Assembly (NCBI GenBank): GCA_029027265.1
Contig: CP093061.1
Location: 2,108,001-2,172,000 of the forward strand
Direction of reading: 5' to 3'
DNA: 64,000 bases
Source: Sulfurospirillum_A sp029027265
GTDB taxonomy: Bacteria > Campylobacterota > Campylobacteria > Campylobacterales > Sulfurospirillaceae
Position 1 is the first letter of the stretch, and each line of letters opens with the position of its first letter. The notes under the pieces were generated by a model, which was not told the DNA's origin, did not search any database, and saw only the letters and a list, made by a program, of their open reading frames with translations. Shown in pieces: positions 1 through 9,296 of this stretch. The position numbers and the translations under genes are program-made.

Positions 1-1
1 A

Positions 2-839
2 AAATCACTTACAGGATTTGAAATCACAGCACTTTGTGATATAAAACAAACCAGAGATTATGATGAACCATTTTTTACAGATTTGGACGAAATGCTCGAA
101 ATTTCTGAATTTGATGCAGCAATCATAGTAGTTCCTACTTTTTTACATAAAGAAGTTGCTATCAAATGTCTTAACAAAGGCAAACACCTTTTTATTGAAA
201 AACCAGTAGCTTCAACAGTAGAAGAGGCAAAAGACATACTTGAAGCTGCAAAGAAAAATAATGCAAGAGTATGTGTAGGATATATAGAAAGATTTAACCC
301 AGTAGTTGAACAACTCAAAAATGAAATTGCAAATAGTGAAGTTTATTCTATAGGAATTACTCGTGTTGGTCCATTTCCGCCACGCATAGCAGATGTTGGA
401 ATACTTACAGACCTCTCCGTTCACGACATAGATTTAATTCGTTACATAACAGGCAAAGAGATTCTAAATACTTCTATATATAAATCTCAAAAAATTCACA
501 ATCACCACGAAGACAATGCGATTCTTTCGTTTGAGCTTGAAGATGAAGTAGTTGCAAGCATTACGACCAACTGGTTAACTCCGTTTAGAAAAAGAACTAT
601 TGAAGTAGCTACTAAAGATGCTTATTTTGAAGCAAACTTAATGGAACAAGACTTAACTGAGTTTTCAGAATACCAAAAAAAACAACTCTTATGTGATCAG
701 AAAATGTATGGTTAAAAAAGAAGAGCCGCTAGTACGTGAGCTTAAAGCTTTTAGAAAATTTGCAAAGACTGGTGAGCGTAATGGACTTAGCACTATAGAA
801 GACAGCATAATAACATTGGAAATTTCATCAGGAAAATGA
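2..839 (+). CDS. Gfo/Idh/MocA-family NAD(P)-dependent oxidoreductase, partial and frameshifted
   Basis: The gene is open at the left edge, so its Rossmann N-terminus is outside the window. Visible are the family's EKP motif (FIEKPVAST, lysine in the active site) and the conserved HDIDL stretch after the PFPPR segment. Both are typical of sugar-nucleotide dehydrogenases such as the UDP-GlcNAc 3-dehydrogenase/WbpB group; the exact substrate is inferred. The first frame stops at 713-715, but the expected C-terminus (MVKKEEPLVRELKAF...) continues in another frame to TGA 837-839, which overlaps the hemH ATG. The frames switch at an eight-A run at 675-682, where seven A would restore one ORF. It is either a real indel, slippage or a sequencing error. 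Confidence 0.8.
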
Positions 840-1765
840 ATAAAGCCTTAGTCTTATTAAATATGGGAGGACCGAACTCCCTAGATGAAGTTGAAGTTTT
901 TCTAAAAAACATGTTCAACGACAAAAATATCATTGCAGTAAAGAGTGACTTACTTCGCTCTTTTATATCTTTTATGCTGGTAAGTTCAAGAAAAAAAGTA
1001 GCACGTTCAAACTATGAAAAAATTGGTGGTAAATCACCTATAGTTGGCTACACAAAAAAGCTCATAGAAAAACTACAACTTGAATTTAAAGATACATACG
1101 TCACTTATGCTATGCGTTATACACCTCCATTTGCTAAAGATGTCGTTGAGGAGTTAAAACAAAAAGGCATAACCCAAGTAACACTTCTACCCCTCTACCC
1201 TCAGTACTCAACTACTACAACAAAGTCATCTTTAGAGGATTTTAAAGAAGCTCTTGAACCTCTACATGTAAAGACTCTACATGTAGACAGGTTTTATGAA
1301 AATAGGCTTTACAACGAACTACTTGTAGAAAAAATAGAAGAACAGTTAAAAGATAAAAATTCAAAAGAATTTGAACTAATATTTTCAGCACACTCTTTAC
1401 CTCAAAGCATAATAGATAAAGGTGATGCATACCAAAAAGAAATCCTTTTACATATTGAACTTTTAAAAGATATACTGAAAGAAAAAAATATAATTTTCAG
1501 AGATATTCATGTAGCTTACCAATCAAAATTAGGACCAGTCAAGTGGTTAGAACCTTCCTTAGAAAACAAACTAAAATCTCTTACATGTAAGAAAGTAATA
1601 ATCTCTCCTATCTCTTTTACAATAGATAACTCAGAGACTGAATTTGAACTTTCAATAGAGTATAAAGAAGTAGCAGATGAGCTTGGATTTGATGACTATT
1701 TAGTAGCAAAATCTCCTAACGATTCAGATAAGTTTGTAAAAGCAATATTGCAAATAGTAACATAA
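836..1765 (+). CDS. hemH: Ferrochelatase
   Basis: This enzyme inserts Fe2+ into protoporphyrin IX, the last step of haem synthesis. The 309-residue protein has the normal length for short bacterial forms. It starts MNKALVLLNMGGP, has the YAMRYTPP segment, the conserved metal-site histidine in FSAHSLPQSIIDKGD and the acidic SETEFELSIEY segment near the C-terminus. The start overlaps the end of the preceding oxidoreductase (ATGA), suggesting co-transcription. Two Leu-His-Val tripeptides (PLHVKTLHVD) and one Thr-Cys-Lys are encoded by TACATGTA palindromes at 1263, 1278 and 1582, a local sign of the motif described in the findings. Confidence 0.95.
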   Translation: MNKALVLLNMGGPNSLDEVEVFLKNMFNDKNIIAVKSDLLRSFISFMLVSSRKKVARSNYEKIGGKSPIVGYTKKLIEKLQLEFKDTYVTYAMRYTPPFAKDVVEELKQKGITQVTLLPLYPQYSTTTTKSSLEDFKEALEPLHVKTLHVDRFYENRLYNELLVEKIEEQLKDKNSKEFELIFSAHSLPQSIIDKGDAYQKEILLHIELLKDILKEKNIIFRDIHVAYQSKLGPVKWLEPSLENKLKSLTCKKVIISPISFTIDNSETEFELSIEYKEVADELGFDDYLVAKSPNDSDKFVKAILQIVT

Positions 1766-1785
1766 GTGACTGTAAACTAAACTGT

Positions 1786-3702
1786 CTACCAACTAAAAAA
1801 GGACTCTTTGCTCTCTATTAAATCCATCATTTTTTGATAATTTTCTTTATTTTTACTACAATATCCTGGCAAAATTGTTTTAGTAGTGTACCCCTGAGCA
1901 TCTTCTAAATTGGAATCTGCTCCATTTTCCATCAAAAACTTAAGCATTTTAAAATTTTTACATCCTATTGTTGATATAGTTAAAGCTGTCTTGCTTTTTT
2001 TATATTGATAATTTATATCTGCACCATTTTCTAAAAAAATTTTCATTATTTCTACATCATTTGTATGAGCTGCTTCTGTAAATACATTATAAATATTCCA
2101 AGAATCAATTGCATACATATTTGCACCATTTTCTAATAATGTTTTTACTGCATATATATTTTTTTTATTAACAGCAACATAAAGTGGTGTATGCCCATTT
2201 GAATCTTTAATTTCAAAATCTGTTATCCCCCACAAAATATTATCTAAATCTTCATTTTTATAATATCGTATTGTTGTAAATATTGGATGTTTTGCATTTT
2301 TTAATTCATCCTGATAAGCTCTTTCTCCCCTAACTTTCTCTTCTAATTTCTCCTTCTTATTTTCGATAACCTCTTCTTTTAATATTATTTGATATTCTAT
2401 ATTCATTGCTTTTTCTTTTTTCTTTTTTTTCTCTAAATATTCGGGATACTTTTCATACAACATTTTTAGCCATTCTGTTGTCTCTTTTACTTCTCGTAGA
2501 TAAAAACTTTTATCTGGGACTCCACCTCTTGTTGTTATCTTAGACTCAATTATATCTCTATCTAATTGTTCTTCACGATTTTTCATATACTTATAAATAA
2601 ATATCTGATACATATCATGAGCAGATAATGATTTTTGGCAAGTCTCCTTGTTTTTATCTTTTTTACCCCACACATTAGCTATATCATCTTCAATATGATT
2701 AACATCATTTAAATCATAAAAATAAAAATTTTTACCCATATAATCTTCATTTTCTTTAGCTTTTTCTATTTTGGCTTCTGTTATAGCATACTTATTTCTT
2801 GCATTTTTTCTAAACTTACTGCCTTGGTCAATCCAGTTTGTCTCATTATGCTCTCTTAAAAAATACTTTAAACAATTAAGAGCAAGATCTTTTTTTACAT
2901 CTGCTTCAAAAATATCATATTTACCATCAGCTTCTATAAATTTCATACTATATTTTTCAAGTTCTTTTTTATAGAAAATTATTTTACTATTGTTATAATC
3001 ATTAGTTTTATACTTTTCATGGAAAGAATTATCATATTTATTTTTATTATGACTGTATAGTGAACTATATACATAAGTAAGTATAGTAAATGTATATAAA
3101 CTATAAGATCCTATTGCTACTATAATTAAGATACCTATTCCTCTAACAATAACTATTTTTTTTGGTAATTTAATTTGTTCTTCTTTTTCACTATATTGTT
3201 CTCTTTTTTGTGACATAAAAGCAGCATCAACTACAATTGTTTTGGCAAAAAGGTCATGAAGTACTTGCCTTTTATTATTAGTAAACATAATTAAAATTGG
3301 GAACAAAACAACAATAAATGCCAAAAATCCCAAAGGATAATAAACACTAGAAAGCAATGCTATCAATAATTGAGGAGAAAAAAGTATCAAATACGTAATA
3401 AGTGAAGATGCAAATCGTATTGAAGAATGTTTTAAACTCAATGGATTTAACTCTTTATCTAAAACTTCTAATCCAAGTATTTTTTTACCTATTGTACCTC
3501 TCCATTTATAAATTGTATATGAATAATAGGCCCCAAGAATGGTCAATAAAACTATGATAGATACCCAGCTAGTTTTTCCAAAAAGAACATTAATAGCATT
3601 CAAAGGTAAGATACAAATCAATCCTAAAATAAAGCCATCAATAATAAAAGCTAAAGTTCTAACCCAAAACCCAGCATATTTTACTTCTTTAATATTTTCC
3701 AT
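1786..3702 (-). CDS. RDD-domain membrane protein fused to C-terminal ankyrin repeats
   Basis: The N-terminal part (about residues 1-160) is an RDD domain: YAGFWVRTLAFIIDG with Arg and Asp in a transmembrane helix, followed by several hydrophobic segments and VLHDLFAKTIVVD. A further hydrophobic helix lies near residues 185-205. A long charged region (about 210-500) resembles nothing I recognise and is lysine- and glutamate-rich with coiled-coil character. The last about 130 residues contain three ankyrin repeats (GHTPLYVAVNKKN, LLENGANMYAID, FLENGADINYQ, FLMENGADSNLED). Function is unknown; a membrane-anchored protein-interaction or effector-immunity-like role is only a guess. It is convergent with hemH. 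Confidence 0.75.
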   Translation of the reverse strand: MENIKEVKYAGFWVRTLAFIIDGFILGLICILPLNAINVLFGKTSWVSIIVLLTILGAYYSYTIYKWRGTIGKKILGLEVLDKELNPLSLKHSSIRFASSLITYLILFSPQLLIALLSSVYYPLGFLAFIVVLFPILIMFTNNKRQVLHDLFAKTIVVDAAFMSQKREQYSEKEEQIKLPKKIVIVRGIGILIIVAIGSYSLYTFTILTYVYSSLYSHNKNKYDNSFHEKYKTNDYNNSKIIFYKKELEKYSMKFIEADGKYDIFEADVKKDLALNCLKYFLREHNETNWIDQGSKFRKNARNKYAITEAKIEKAKENEDYMGKNFYFYDLNDVNHIEDDIANVWGKKDKNKETCQKSLSAHDMYQIFIYKYMKNREEQLDRDIIESKITTRGGVPDKSFYLREVKETTEWLKMLYEKYPEYLEKKKKKEKAMNIEYQIILKEEVIENKKEKLEEKVRGERAYQDELKNAKHPIFTTIRYYKNEDLDNILWGITDFEIKDSNGHTPLYVAVNKKNIYAVKTLLENGANMYAIDSWNIYNVFTEAAHTNDVEIMKIFLENGADINYQYKKSKTALTISTIGCKNFKMLKFLMENGADSNLEDAQGYTTKTILPGYCSKNKENYQKMMDLIESKESFFSW

Positions 3703-3865
3703 AACTTACCTTCCTTATTTAATATTATATCTGAAAAAATACTCAAATTGTATGCCATAAAAAAGTCATAATATGAATTAATTTTAGTTTTCACTCTTTG
3801 TATAGGTCTAATGTAGCTGTTTAGTTGGTATAGTTCTATGAACTTTGCTCTTTATTCATAAAAAA

Positions 3866-5638
3866 CTACTCAGGTGTAACAAAGGGGGTCAAATACCCAT
3901 CTTCCACCAAACGTAAAACAACTTCTTTAAACACAGGTACAGCACTCATAGAAGCAAAATAGTGGTACTTCTTTTTAGGTTCTACAACCAAAACCCCTAT
4001 TGTAAAATTATTCTTTTTATCATTGGCAAATCCAAAAAATGAGCTATTATATCTTTTTGAATAACCACCCTTCTCTGCAATATGAGCAGTCCCTGTTTTA
4101 CCACCAATAATTAGTCCATCTACCTTCGCTTTTACACCAGTTCCTTTTTGAACAGTTTTTATCAAAATGCGCTGCATTCTTTTTGCCACAGACATAGGAA
4201 TAACCTCTTTCTCACCATCTCTAATAATAGGATATTTTCTACCATCATCTCCTTTAAAATAAGAAGTTATATACGGTATAACCATTCTTCCTTTATTATT
4301 AAAAATATTATATGCATTTAAAACTTGCATAAAAGTAGCAGTCATACCATAACCATAACCCACAGTTCCTTTATATGTTACTGATTTAAACTTATGGAGA
4401 GGAGGAATTGAGCCTAACTTTTCATAAGGCAAGTCTATCTGCGTTTTTTGTGTAAATCCAAAATCTTTTAACCCTTGATAAAATTCTATTGCATCAAGTT
4501 TTTGTGATAATTGGACCATACCTACATTACTTGAGTGAACTATAACGTCTTCTGCACTTAACCACTCATATTCATGAGTATCACGAATAATTTTTCTTCC
4601 TAACTTATATTTTCCACCATAGATACGAACCAAGTCATAAGGATTTACTTTTTTCTCTTTTAATAAAATAGCAAATGTAATCGACTTCATAACTGACCCC
4701 GGTTCATATGCATACTCTACTGCCGTTACATTTAAATTTGGATAATCACTTCTACGTATAAAATCAGGATCATATCTATTTGAAGTTGCAAGAGCTAAAA
4801 GAGCACCACTTTGAGAGTGCATAACAGATACTACTATTTCTTTTGCATTTAAGCTTTTTTTGTACTTATCTAGAACATCTTCTATCATCTTTTGAAGTTT
4901 CAAAGATATAGTAGTATGAATATCAAGACCATTTATCCTTCTACTTGAGACACTATCTCTATTCAAAATAACAGTATTTGCAATATCTCTACTACCAACA
5001 ACCATGGTATCTTGAATAGAAAGAAGCTTATCTTCGTAATAACGCTCCAGTCCTTTTACTCCCATCACTTTTGTGATGCCATCTTTTTCTATCTTTTTTA
5101 CATAACCTATAACTGGAGTAAGAGTTGTCTTAACAGGGTATACTCTTCTCTCACCACTTTGAACTATACTAAGTCCATGTAAAAAAGAAATTCCCTTTTT
5201 GTCATCATAGTATGTTTTAAAAACACCAAGTCTAAAAAGTTTTCTTGCTAATACTTTGAGGTGTTTTGCACTTTTGGGATTTATTTTATACGATAGTACT
5301 AAGCTACCTCTTCTTGAAAGTATTCTCTTTTTAACTCTTACTCTATCATCACCACTATACAAAGAGTAAAGATTTACAAACAAGTTAAGTTTATCTGGAT
5401 CTACATTTTTTGTGTTAATTACAGCTTTATAAAGTTTTTTACTAGAGGCTACTTTAAAGTTATCATTGCTTATAATATTCCCACGAGTAGCATGAATTTG
5501 TTCTTTATAAGTAAGTCTTGGAAGTCGTCTATCTATCTGAGCCCAATAAAAAAGAGTACCCAAAAATATGATAAATCCAAGTGCTACTATAACAAACAGA
5601 AATAATATTTTTATTTTACGGGTATCTTTTTGTTCCAT
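3866..5638 (-). CDS. ftsI: Penicillin-binding protein 2/3-type peptidoglycan transpeptidase (FtsI)
   Basis: This is a class B PBP that cross-links septal peptidoglycan, matching its position beside ftsW and murG. The 590-residue protein has an N-terminal transmembrane helix (about residues 9-31), a dimerisation/linker region, and a transpeptidase domain. That domain carries the SxxK nucleophile motif in EPGSVMKS (Ser315), an SSN motif (VHSSNVGMV) and KTGTA (Lys514). The order flgB-flgC-fliE-PBP is conserved in Campylobacter relatives (established knowledge), and only 24 bases separate it from fliE, so it is probably transcribed with the rod genes. Confidence 0.92.
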   Translation of the reverse strand: MEQKDTRKIKILFLFVIVALGFIIFLGTLFYWAQIDRRLPRLTYKEQIHATRGNIISNDNFKVASSKKLYKAVINTKNVDPDKLNLFVNLYSLYSGDDRVRVKKRILSRRGSLVLSYKINPKSAKHLKVLARKLFRLGVFKTYYDDKKGISFLHGLSIVQSGERRVYPVKTTLTPVIGYVKKIEKDGITKVMGVKGLERYYEDKLLSIQDTMVVGSRDIANTVILNRDSVSSRRINGLDIHTTISLKLQKMIEDVLDKYKKSLNAKEIVVSVMHSQSGALLALATSNRYDPDFIRRSDYPNLNVTAVEYAYEPGSVMKSITFAILLKEKKVNPYDLVRIYGGKYKLGRKIIRDTHEYEWLSAEDVIVHSSNVGMVQLSQKLDAIEFYQGLKDFGFTQKTQIDLPYEKLGSIPPLHKFKSVTYKGTVGYGYGMTATFMQVLNAYNIFNNKGRMVIPYITSYFKGDDGRKYPIIRDGEKEVIPMSVAKRMQRILIKTVQKGTGVKAKVDGLIIGGKTGTAHIAEKGGYSKRYNSSFFGFANDKKNNFTIGVLVVEPKKKYHYFASMSAVPVFKEVVLRLVEDGYLTPFVTPE

Positions 5639-5662
5639 ATATTAAGTATATCTAAGAGTAGC

Positions 5663-5962
5663 TTATAATTGAGTTCTTGCAATCTCTTTATAAGCACTAA
5701 GTGCTTTGTTTCTAATCTCTAACATCACTTTCATACTAATTTCAGCCTTACCTATAGCAAGTGCTGCTTGATGAAGGTTTTTGACTTCACCCGTTGCAAT
5801 GTCAGCCATAGCTTTATCTGCTACTACTTGTGTTTTATTCACTTCACTAAGAGACTCTTGTAAGACCTTAGAAAAATTACTACCATCAGTTATTTTATTA
5901 GTTTTTTCAAATTTATTTACAATGCTATTTAAATCTGCAATTTTACCTATACTATTTTGCAT
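5663..5962 (-). CDS. fliE: Flagellar hook-basal body protein FliE
   Basis: This small (99-residue) rod/MS-ring junction protein is exported through the flagellar type III apparatus. The family C-terminal signature is clear: VKNLHQAALAIGKAEISMKVM followed by EIRNKALSAYKEIARTQL. Its length is normal. It lies six bases downstream of flgC and is the third gene of flgB-flgC-fliE. It is probably transcribed from the sigma-54-type promoter upstream of flgB. Confidence 0.95.
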   Translation of the reverse strand: MQNSIGKIADLNSIVNKFEKTNKITDGSNFSKVLQESLSEVNKTQVVADKAMADIATGEVKNLHQAALAIGKAEISMKVMLEIRNKALSAYKEIARTQL

Positions 5963-5968
5963 CTATCT

Positions 5969-6463
5969 CTATCCTTTCATCATATCTATTGCACTATTTG
6001 CCATGTTCTTAGCACTTTGAAATGCTGCAACATTAGCCTGATACGCTCTTGTAGCTTCTATTAAATCGGCCATTTCTATCACTGGATTTATATTTGGGTA
6101 AGCTACATAACCCTCTCCATTTGCATCAGGATGTGATGGGTCATACTTTAACCTAAAATCACTATCATCCCTAACAACCTTGTCTACTACCACAGTCATT
6201 ATAGCAGGATTAGCATTTTTTTGCGAAAATGTATCATCCAAAGGATTCTCATAATCAAGCATATTGTTATTGTCTTTCAGTTCGCTATTTAAAACTTTAT
6301 CAAAATCCATTGCTTTAAAAACAACTTCTCTTCTTTGATAAGGTCCTCCTTCACTTGTTCTTGTTGTATTTGCATTTGCTATGTTACTACTTATGATATT
6401 CATACGAAATCTCTGAGCTGAGAGACCATATCCACTTATATCGAAATCACTTAAAAATGCCAT
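5969..6463 (-). CDS. flgC: Flagellar basal-body rod protein FlgC
   Basis: FlgC is a proximal rod component. The 164-residue sequence has the flagellar rod N-terminal signature (DISGYGLSAQRFRMNIISSNIANANTTRT) and the C-terminal rod helix (NPVIEMADLIEATRAYQANVAAFQSAKNM) that forms the coiled-coil rod wall. Length is slightly above the enterobacterial form, as is usual in Campylobacterota. It sits between flgB and fliE with only a few bases on each side. Confidence 0.95.
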   Translation of the reverse strand: MAFLSDFDISGYGLSAQRFRMNIISSNIANANTTRTSEGGPYQRREVVFKAMDFDKVLNSELKDNNNMLDYENPLDDTFSQKNANPAIMTVVVDKVVRDDSDFRLKYDPSHPDANGEGYVAYPNINPVIEMADLIEATRAYQANVAAFQSAKNMANSAIDMMKG

Positions 6464-6466
6464 CTG

Positions 6467-6898
6467 TTATACCTTTGCCGACGCTTCAAGAACACTTTTA
6501 AAAATTTGACTGTTTTTCTTTAGTGCCGCTGTTAATGCATTAAACATAATCGAGTTTTTACTAAGTTCTGTTGTCTCAATATCCAAATCAACTGTATTTC
6601 CATCATTTCTAGCCATATGACCATCTCTAAGAAAAATTGTAGATTTTGAACTATCTAAATTCTGATAAGAACTCATGTGTTTATCATCAGTTTGAGCCAT
6701 CTTTAACTCTTTTATGTCACTTTTTGCATACATCTGTTTAGTTTTTTTAATAAGAGCAGATTCAAAGTCAATATCACGAGCTTTATAAAATGGTGTATCT
6801 ATATTCGCAATATTTCCAGCAATCATGTCTTGACGCTGTGCACGTGCTGTAAGTGCCGCTTCCATCAAAGGTTTTGCTTTTGTCGTAGTATAAACCAT
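6467..6898 (-). CDS. flgB: Flagellar basal-body rod protein FlgB
   Basis: FlgB is a proximal rod protein, with the signature ALTARAQRQDMIAGNIANIDTPFYKARDIDFE. An ATG lies 15 bases further upstream (6913), but I prefer the ATG at 6896-6898. It is preceded at normal spacing by AGAGGGAT (6903-6910), while the upstream ATG falls next to that ribosome-binding site and has no good one of its own. It is the first gene of flgB-flgC-fliE(-ftsI). A sigma-54-like promoter lies about 40 bases upstream. Confidence 0.93.
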   Translation of the reverse strand: MVYTTTKAKPLMEAALTARAQRQDMIAGNIANIDTPFYKARDIDFESALIKKTKQMYAKSDIKELKMAQTDDKHMSSYQNLDSSKSTIFLRDGHMARNDGNTVDLDIETTELSKNSIMFNALTAALKKNSQIFKSVLEASAKV

Positions 6899-6936
6899 CG
6901 TAATCCCTCTCATATTTATTAAAACTGTCCATATAC

Positions 6937-6954
6937 AAGCAAAATCTATTCCAA
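6937..6954 (-). promoter_or_regulatory. Sigma-54 (RpoN) type promoter for flgB-flgC-fliE
   Basis: On the minus strand the sequence reads TTGGAATAGATTTTGCTT. The -24 GG (plus-strand 6951-6952) and the -12 GC (6939-6940) are separated by exactly ten bases, as required for RpoN. The start of transcription would fall near 6926, leaving a short leader before flgB. RpoN control of rod and hook genes is established in Campylobacter and Helicobacter; use here is inferred from the motif. Confidence 0.6.
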
Positions 6955-7022
6955 ATTTTTAAAATTTGTATTTAAACATTATTATACTAAAATAATAAAA
7001 ATTATCCCTTTGAAAGTAATAT

Positions 7023-8183
7023 ATGGCAACTGATAAAACACTTTTTATACTATGTACTTTTTGTATATTTATAAGTATCATATTTTCACTCTCATTGCCA
7101 GTATTTACGACACTATTTTTCAACTACAGTGAGTTTCATTTTTTTATCAGACAATTTGCAGTAGGCATGGTATCTATTTTCATTATGTGGTCACTTTCTC
7201 AATTTAATCCAGATAAACATTTAGTATGGTTAGGCTTTTTTATATTCTTTTCATGCCTTCTTTTAATGGGTGTTATGCACTACCTTCCTGAGTCAATGGT
7301 CACTTCATCAGGTGGAGCAAAAAGATGGGTAAGACTTCCAGGATTCTCATTTGCACCAGTAGAATTTTTCAAAATAGGATTTGTATATTTTCTTGCTTGG
7401 AGTTTTGCCAGAAAACTAGATGATGACAAAAAACCACTCAAAGATGAGCTAATGCTAATTTTACCTTATTTAGGTCTATTTGTACTAGTTATTTACTTAA
7501 TAGCCATAATGCAAAATGACCTTGGACAAGTAGTTGTTCTAGCTCTTACACTCGCATTTATGGCATTTTTTGCTGGAACTAGTTTAAGACTTTTCATGAT
7601 TAGTATCATTGGTTCCATTACTCTTTTTGTTATTACTATTCTAAATTCAGACAGAAGAATAATACGCATTAAAACATGGTGGGCAACTATTCAAGATATG
7701 GTGCTTTCCATGTTCCCAGACTCTGTTGCAACTGCTCTTAGAGTAGAAAATGCCCCTGAACCTTACCAAATATCTCACTCGTTAAATGCCATCAAACATG
7801 GTGGGCTTTTTGGAGAAGGCTTAGGAAATAGTCTTTTTAAACTAGGCTATCTTAGCGAAGTGCATACTGACTTTGTTTTAGCAGGTATTTCAGAAGAGAT
7901 TGGAGCTTTGGGTGTAGCATTTTTGACCCTAGTAATTTTTACAATTATATATAGAATTTTTAAAATATCAAGCAGAAGTGAAAACAGAGTTTTTTATCTT
8001 TTTTCACTAGGAATTGGATTACTAATAGTATTTTCTTTCTTGATGAATGCTTTTGGTATCACCTCAATCACTCCTATAAAAGGAATCGCCGTTCCATTCA
8101 TAAGCTACGGAGGAAGTTCCCTTCTAGCATTATCATTTGGTATAGGTATGGTTCTTATGGTAAGTAAACGAGCCAAATTATGA
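7023..8183 (+). CDS. ftsW: Peptidoglycan glycosyltransferase FtsW
   Basis: This is a SEDS-family lipid II polymerase of the divisome. The 386 residues contain about ten hydrophobic segments, the SSGGAKRWVRLPGFSFAPVEFFK segment typical of the family, the loop with QISHSLNAIKHGGLFGEGLG, and the C-terminal signature PFISYGGSSLLALSFGIGMVL. A TATACT hexamer at 6983-6988 may be its -10 element. Its last codons overlap the murG start by four bases (ATGA), so the two are translationally coupled. It diverges from flgB. Confidence 0.95.
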   Translation: MATDKTLFILCTFCIFISIIFSLSLPVFTTLFFNYSEFHFFIRQFAVGMVSIFIMWSLSQFNPDKHLVWLGFFIFFSCLLLMGVMHYLPESMVTSSGGAKRWVRLPGFSFAPVEFFKIGFVYFLAWSFARKLDDDKKPLKDELMLILPYLGLFVLVIYLIAIMQNDLGQVVVLALTLAFMAFFAGTSLRLFMISIIGSITLFVITILNSDRRIIRIKTWWATIQDMVLSMFPDSVATALRVENAPEPYQISHSLNAIKHGGLFGEGLGNSLFKLGYLSEVHTDFVLAGISEEIGALGVAFLTLVIFTIIYRIFKISSRSENRVFYLFSLGIGLLIVFSFLMNAFGITSITPIKGIAVPFISYGGSSLLALSFGIGMVLMVSKRAKL

Positions 8184-9199
8184 TGGTGGCTATCACAGGA
8201 GGTGGAACTGGCGGACACTTAGCCATTGCAAATGCACTCAAAGAGGAGTTGAATAAACGTGGTTTAAAACCTATCTATATTGGCTCTCAAAATGGACAAG
8301 ACAAATCATGGTTTGAAAATGACAATGGTTTTGAAAAAACATACTTTTTTGACTCAAAAGGCGTTGTAAACAAACGTGGTTTAAAAAAGCTACTTGTACT
8401 AAAAAATATTATCTCCTCAGCCTTTACATGTAGAGATATTTTCAAAGCTCACAAGGTAAAAGCAGTTTTTTGCGTAGGAGGTTACTCCGCAGCTCCAGCA
8501 TCATTTGCTTCACTTTTTACAAGAACTCCTCTCTATATTCACGAACAAAATGCTGTTATTGGAACATTAAACAAAATACTAAAACCTTTTGCCGAAGAGT
8601 TTTTTAGCTCATACGAAAAGGGCACTAAAGTCAAAGAGTATCCTGTAAGTGACAAGTTTTTCAATTCAAGAAGAATCAGAAAAGAATTAAGAACCATTAT
8701 TTTTTTAGGTGGCTCACAAGGAGCAGGTTTTATCAATGAATTAGCAATGAAAATAACACCAAAATTATTAGAAAATGGGTTAAATGTAATCCACCAAACA
8801 GGTAAAACTGAATATTCTACATGTAAAGAGTTCTACGAAAAAAACTCTTTACATGTAAAGTGTTTTGCTTTTAGCAAAAATATATTAAATAGCCTTGAAA
8901 AGGCAGACTTTGCGGTAAGCCGTGCGGGAGCAAGTACCCTATGGGAACTCAGTGCAAATGCTCTTCCAGCTCTATTTATTCCATACCCTTACGCTGCTAA
9001 AAACCATCAATATTTCAATGCTAAAGTCCTTGTAGATAAAAATGCTGCCTTATTAAAAAATCAAAATGAACTTGATGAAAATATTTTATTGAATATCTTA
9101 GAAAATATACATTTACAACAAATCTCAAAAAAACTAACATCTATTATCTTAAAAAACGGTATTAAAGAGATAACTGATACCATTCTCATACAAAAGTAA
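8180..9199 (+). CDS. murG: UDP-GlcNAc:undecaprenyl-PP-MurNAc-pentapeptide GlcNAc transferase MurG
   Basis: MurG makes lipid II from lipid I on the inner face of the membrane. The N-terminal glycine-rich GGGTGGHLAIANAL, the FCVGGYSAAPA segment, the IHEQNAVIGTLNK motif, GGSQGAGFIN and the donor-site SRAGASTLWELSANALPALFIPYP are all present. At 339 residues it is near the usual length. It overlaps ftsW. Three TACATGTA palindromes (8425, 8818, 8850) are read as Thr-Cys-Arg, Thr-Cys-Lys and Leu-His-Val. Confidence 0.95.
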   Translation: MMVAITGGGTGGHLAIANALKEELNKRGLKPIYIGSQNGQDKSWFENDNGFEKTYFFDSKGVVNKRGLKKLLVLKNIISSAFTCRDIFKAHKVKAVFCVGGYSAAPASFASLFTRTPLYIHEQNAVIGTLNKILKPFAEEFFSSYEKGTKVKEYPVSDKFFNSRRIRKELRTIIFLGGSQGAGFINELAMKITPKLLENGLNVIHQTGKTEYSTCKEFYEKNSLHVKCFAFSKNILNSLEKADFAVSRAGASTLWELSANALPALFIPYPYAAKNHQYFNAKVLVDKNAALLKNQNELDENILLNILENIHLQQISKKLTSIILKNGIKEITDTILIQK

Positions 9200-9296
9200 C
9201 AATTTCACCCTCTTTTATTTAAAATAAAGCTCAATTTAAAATAATTTAGATTAAAATAGACTTATTAATTTTTTATAAGTATCAAAAGGAGCTCGT

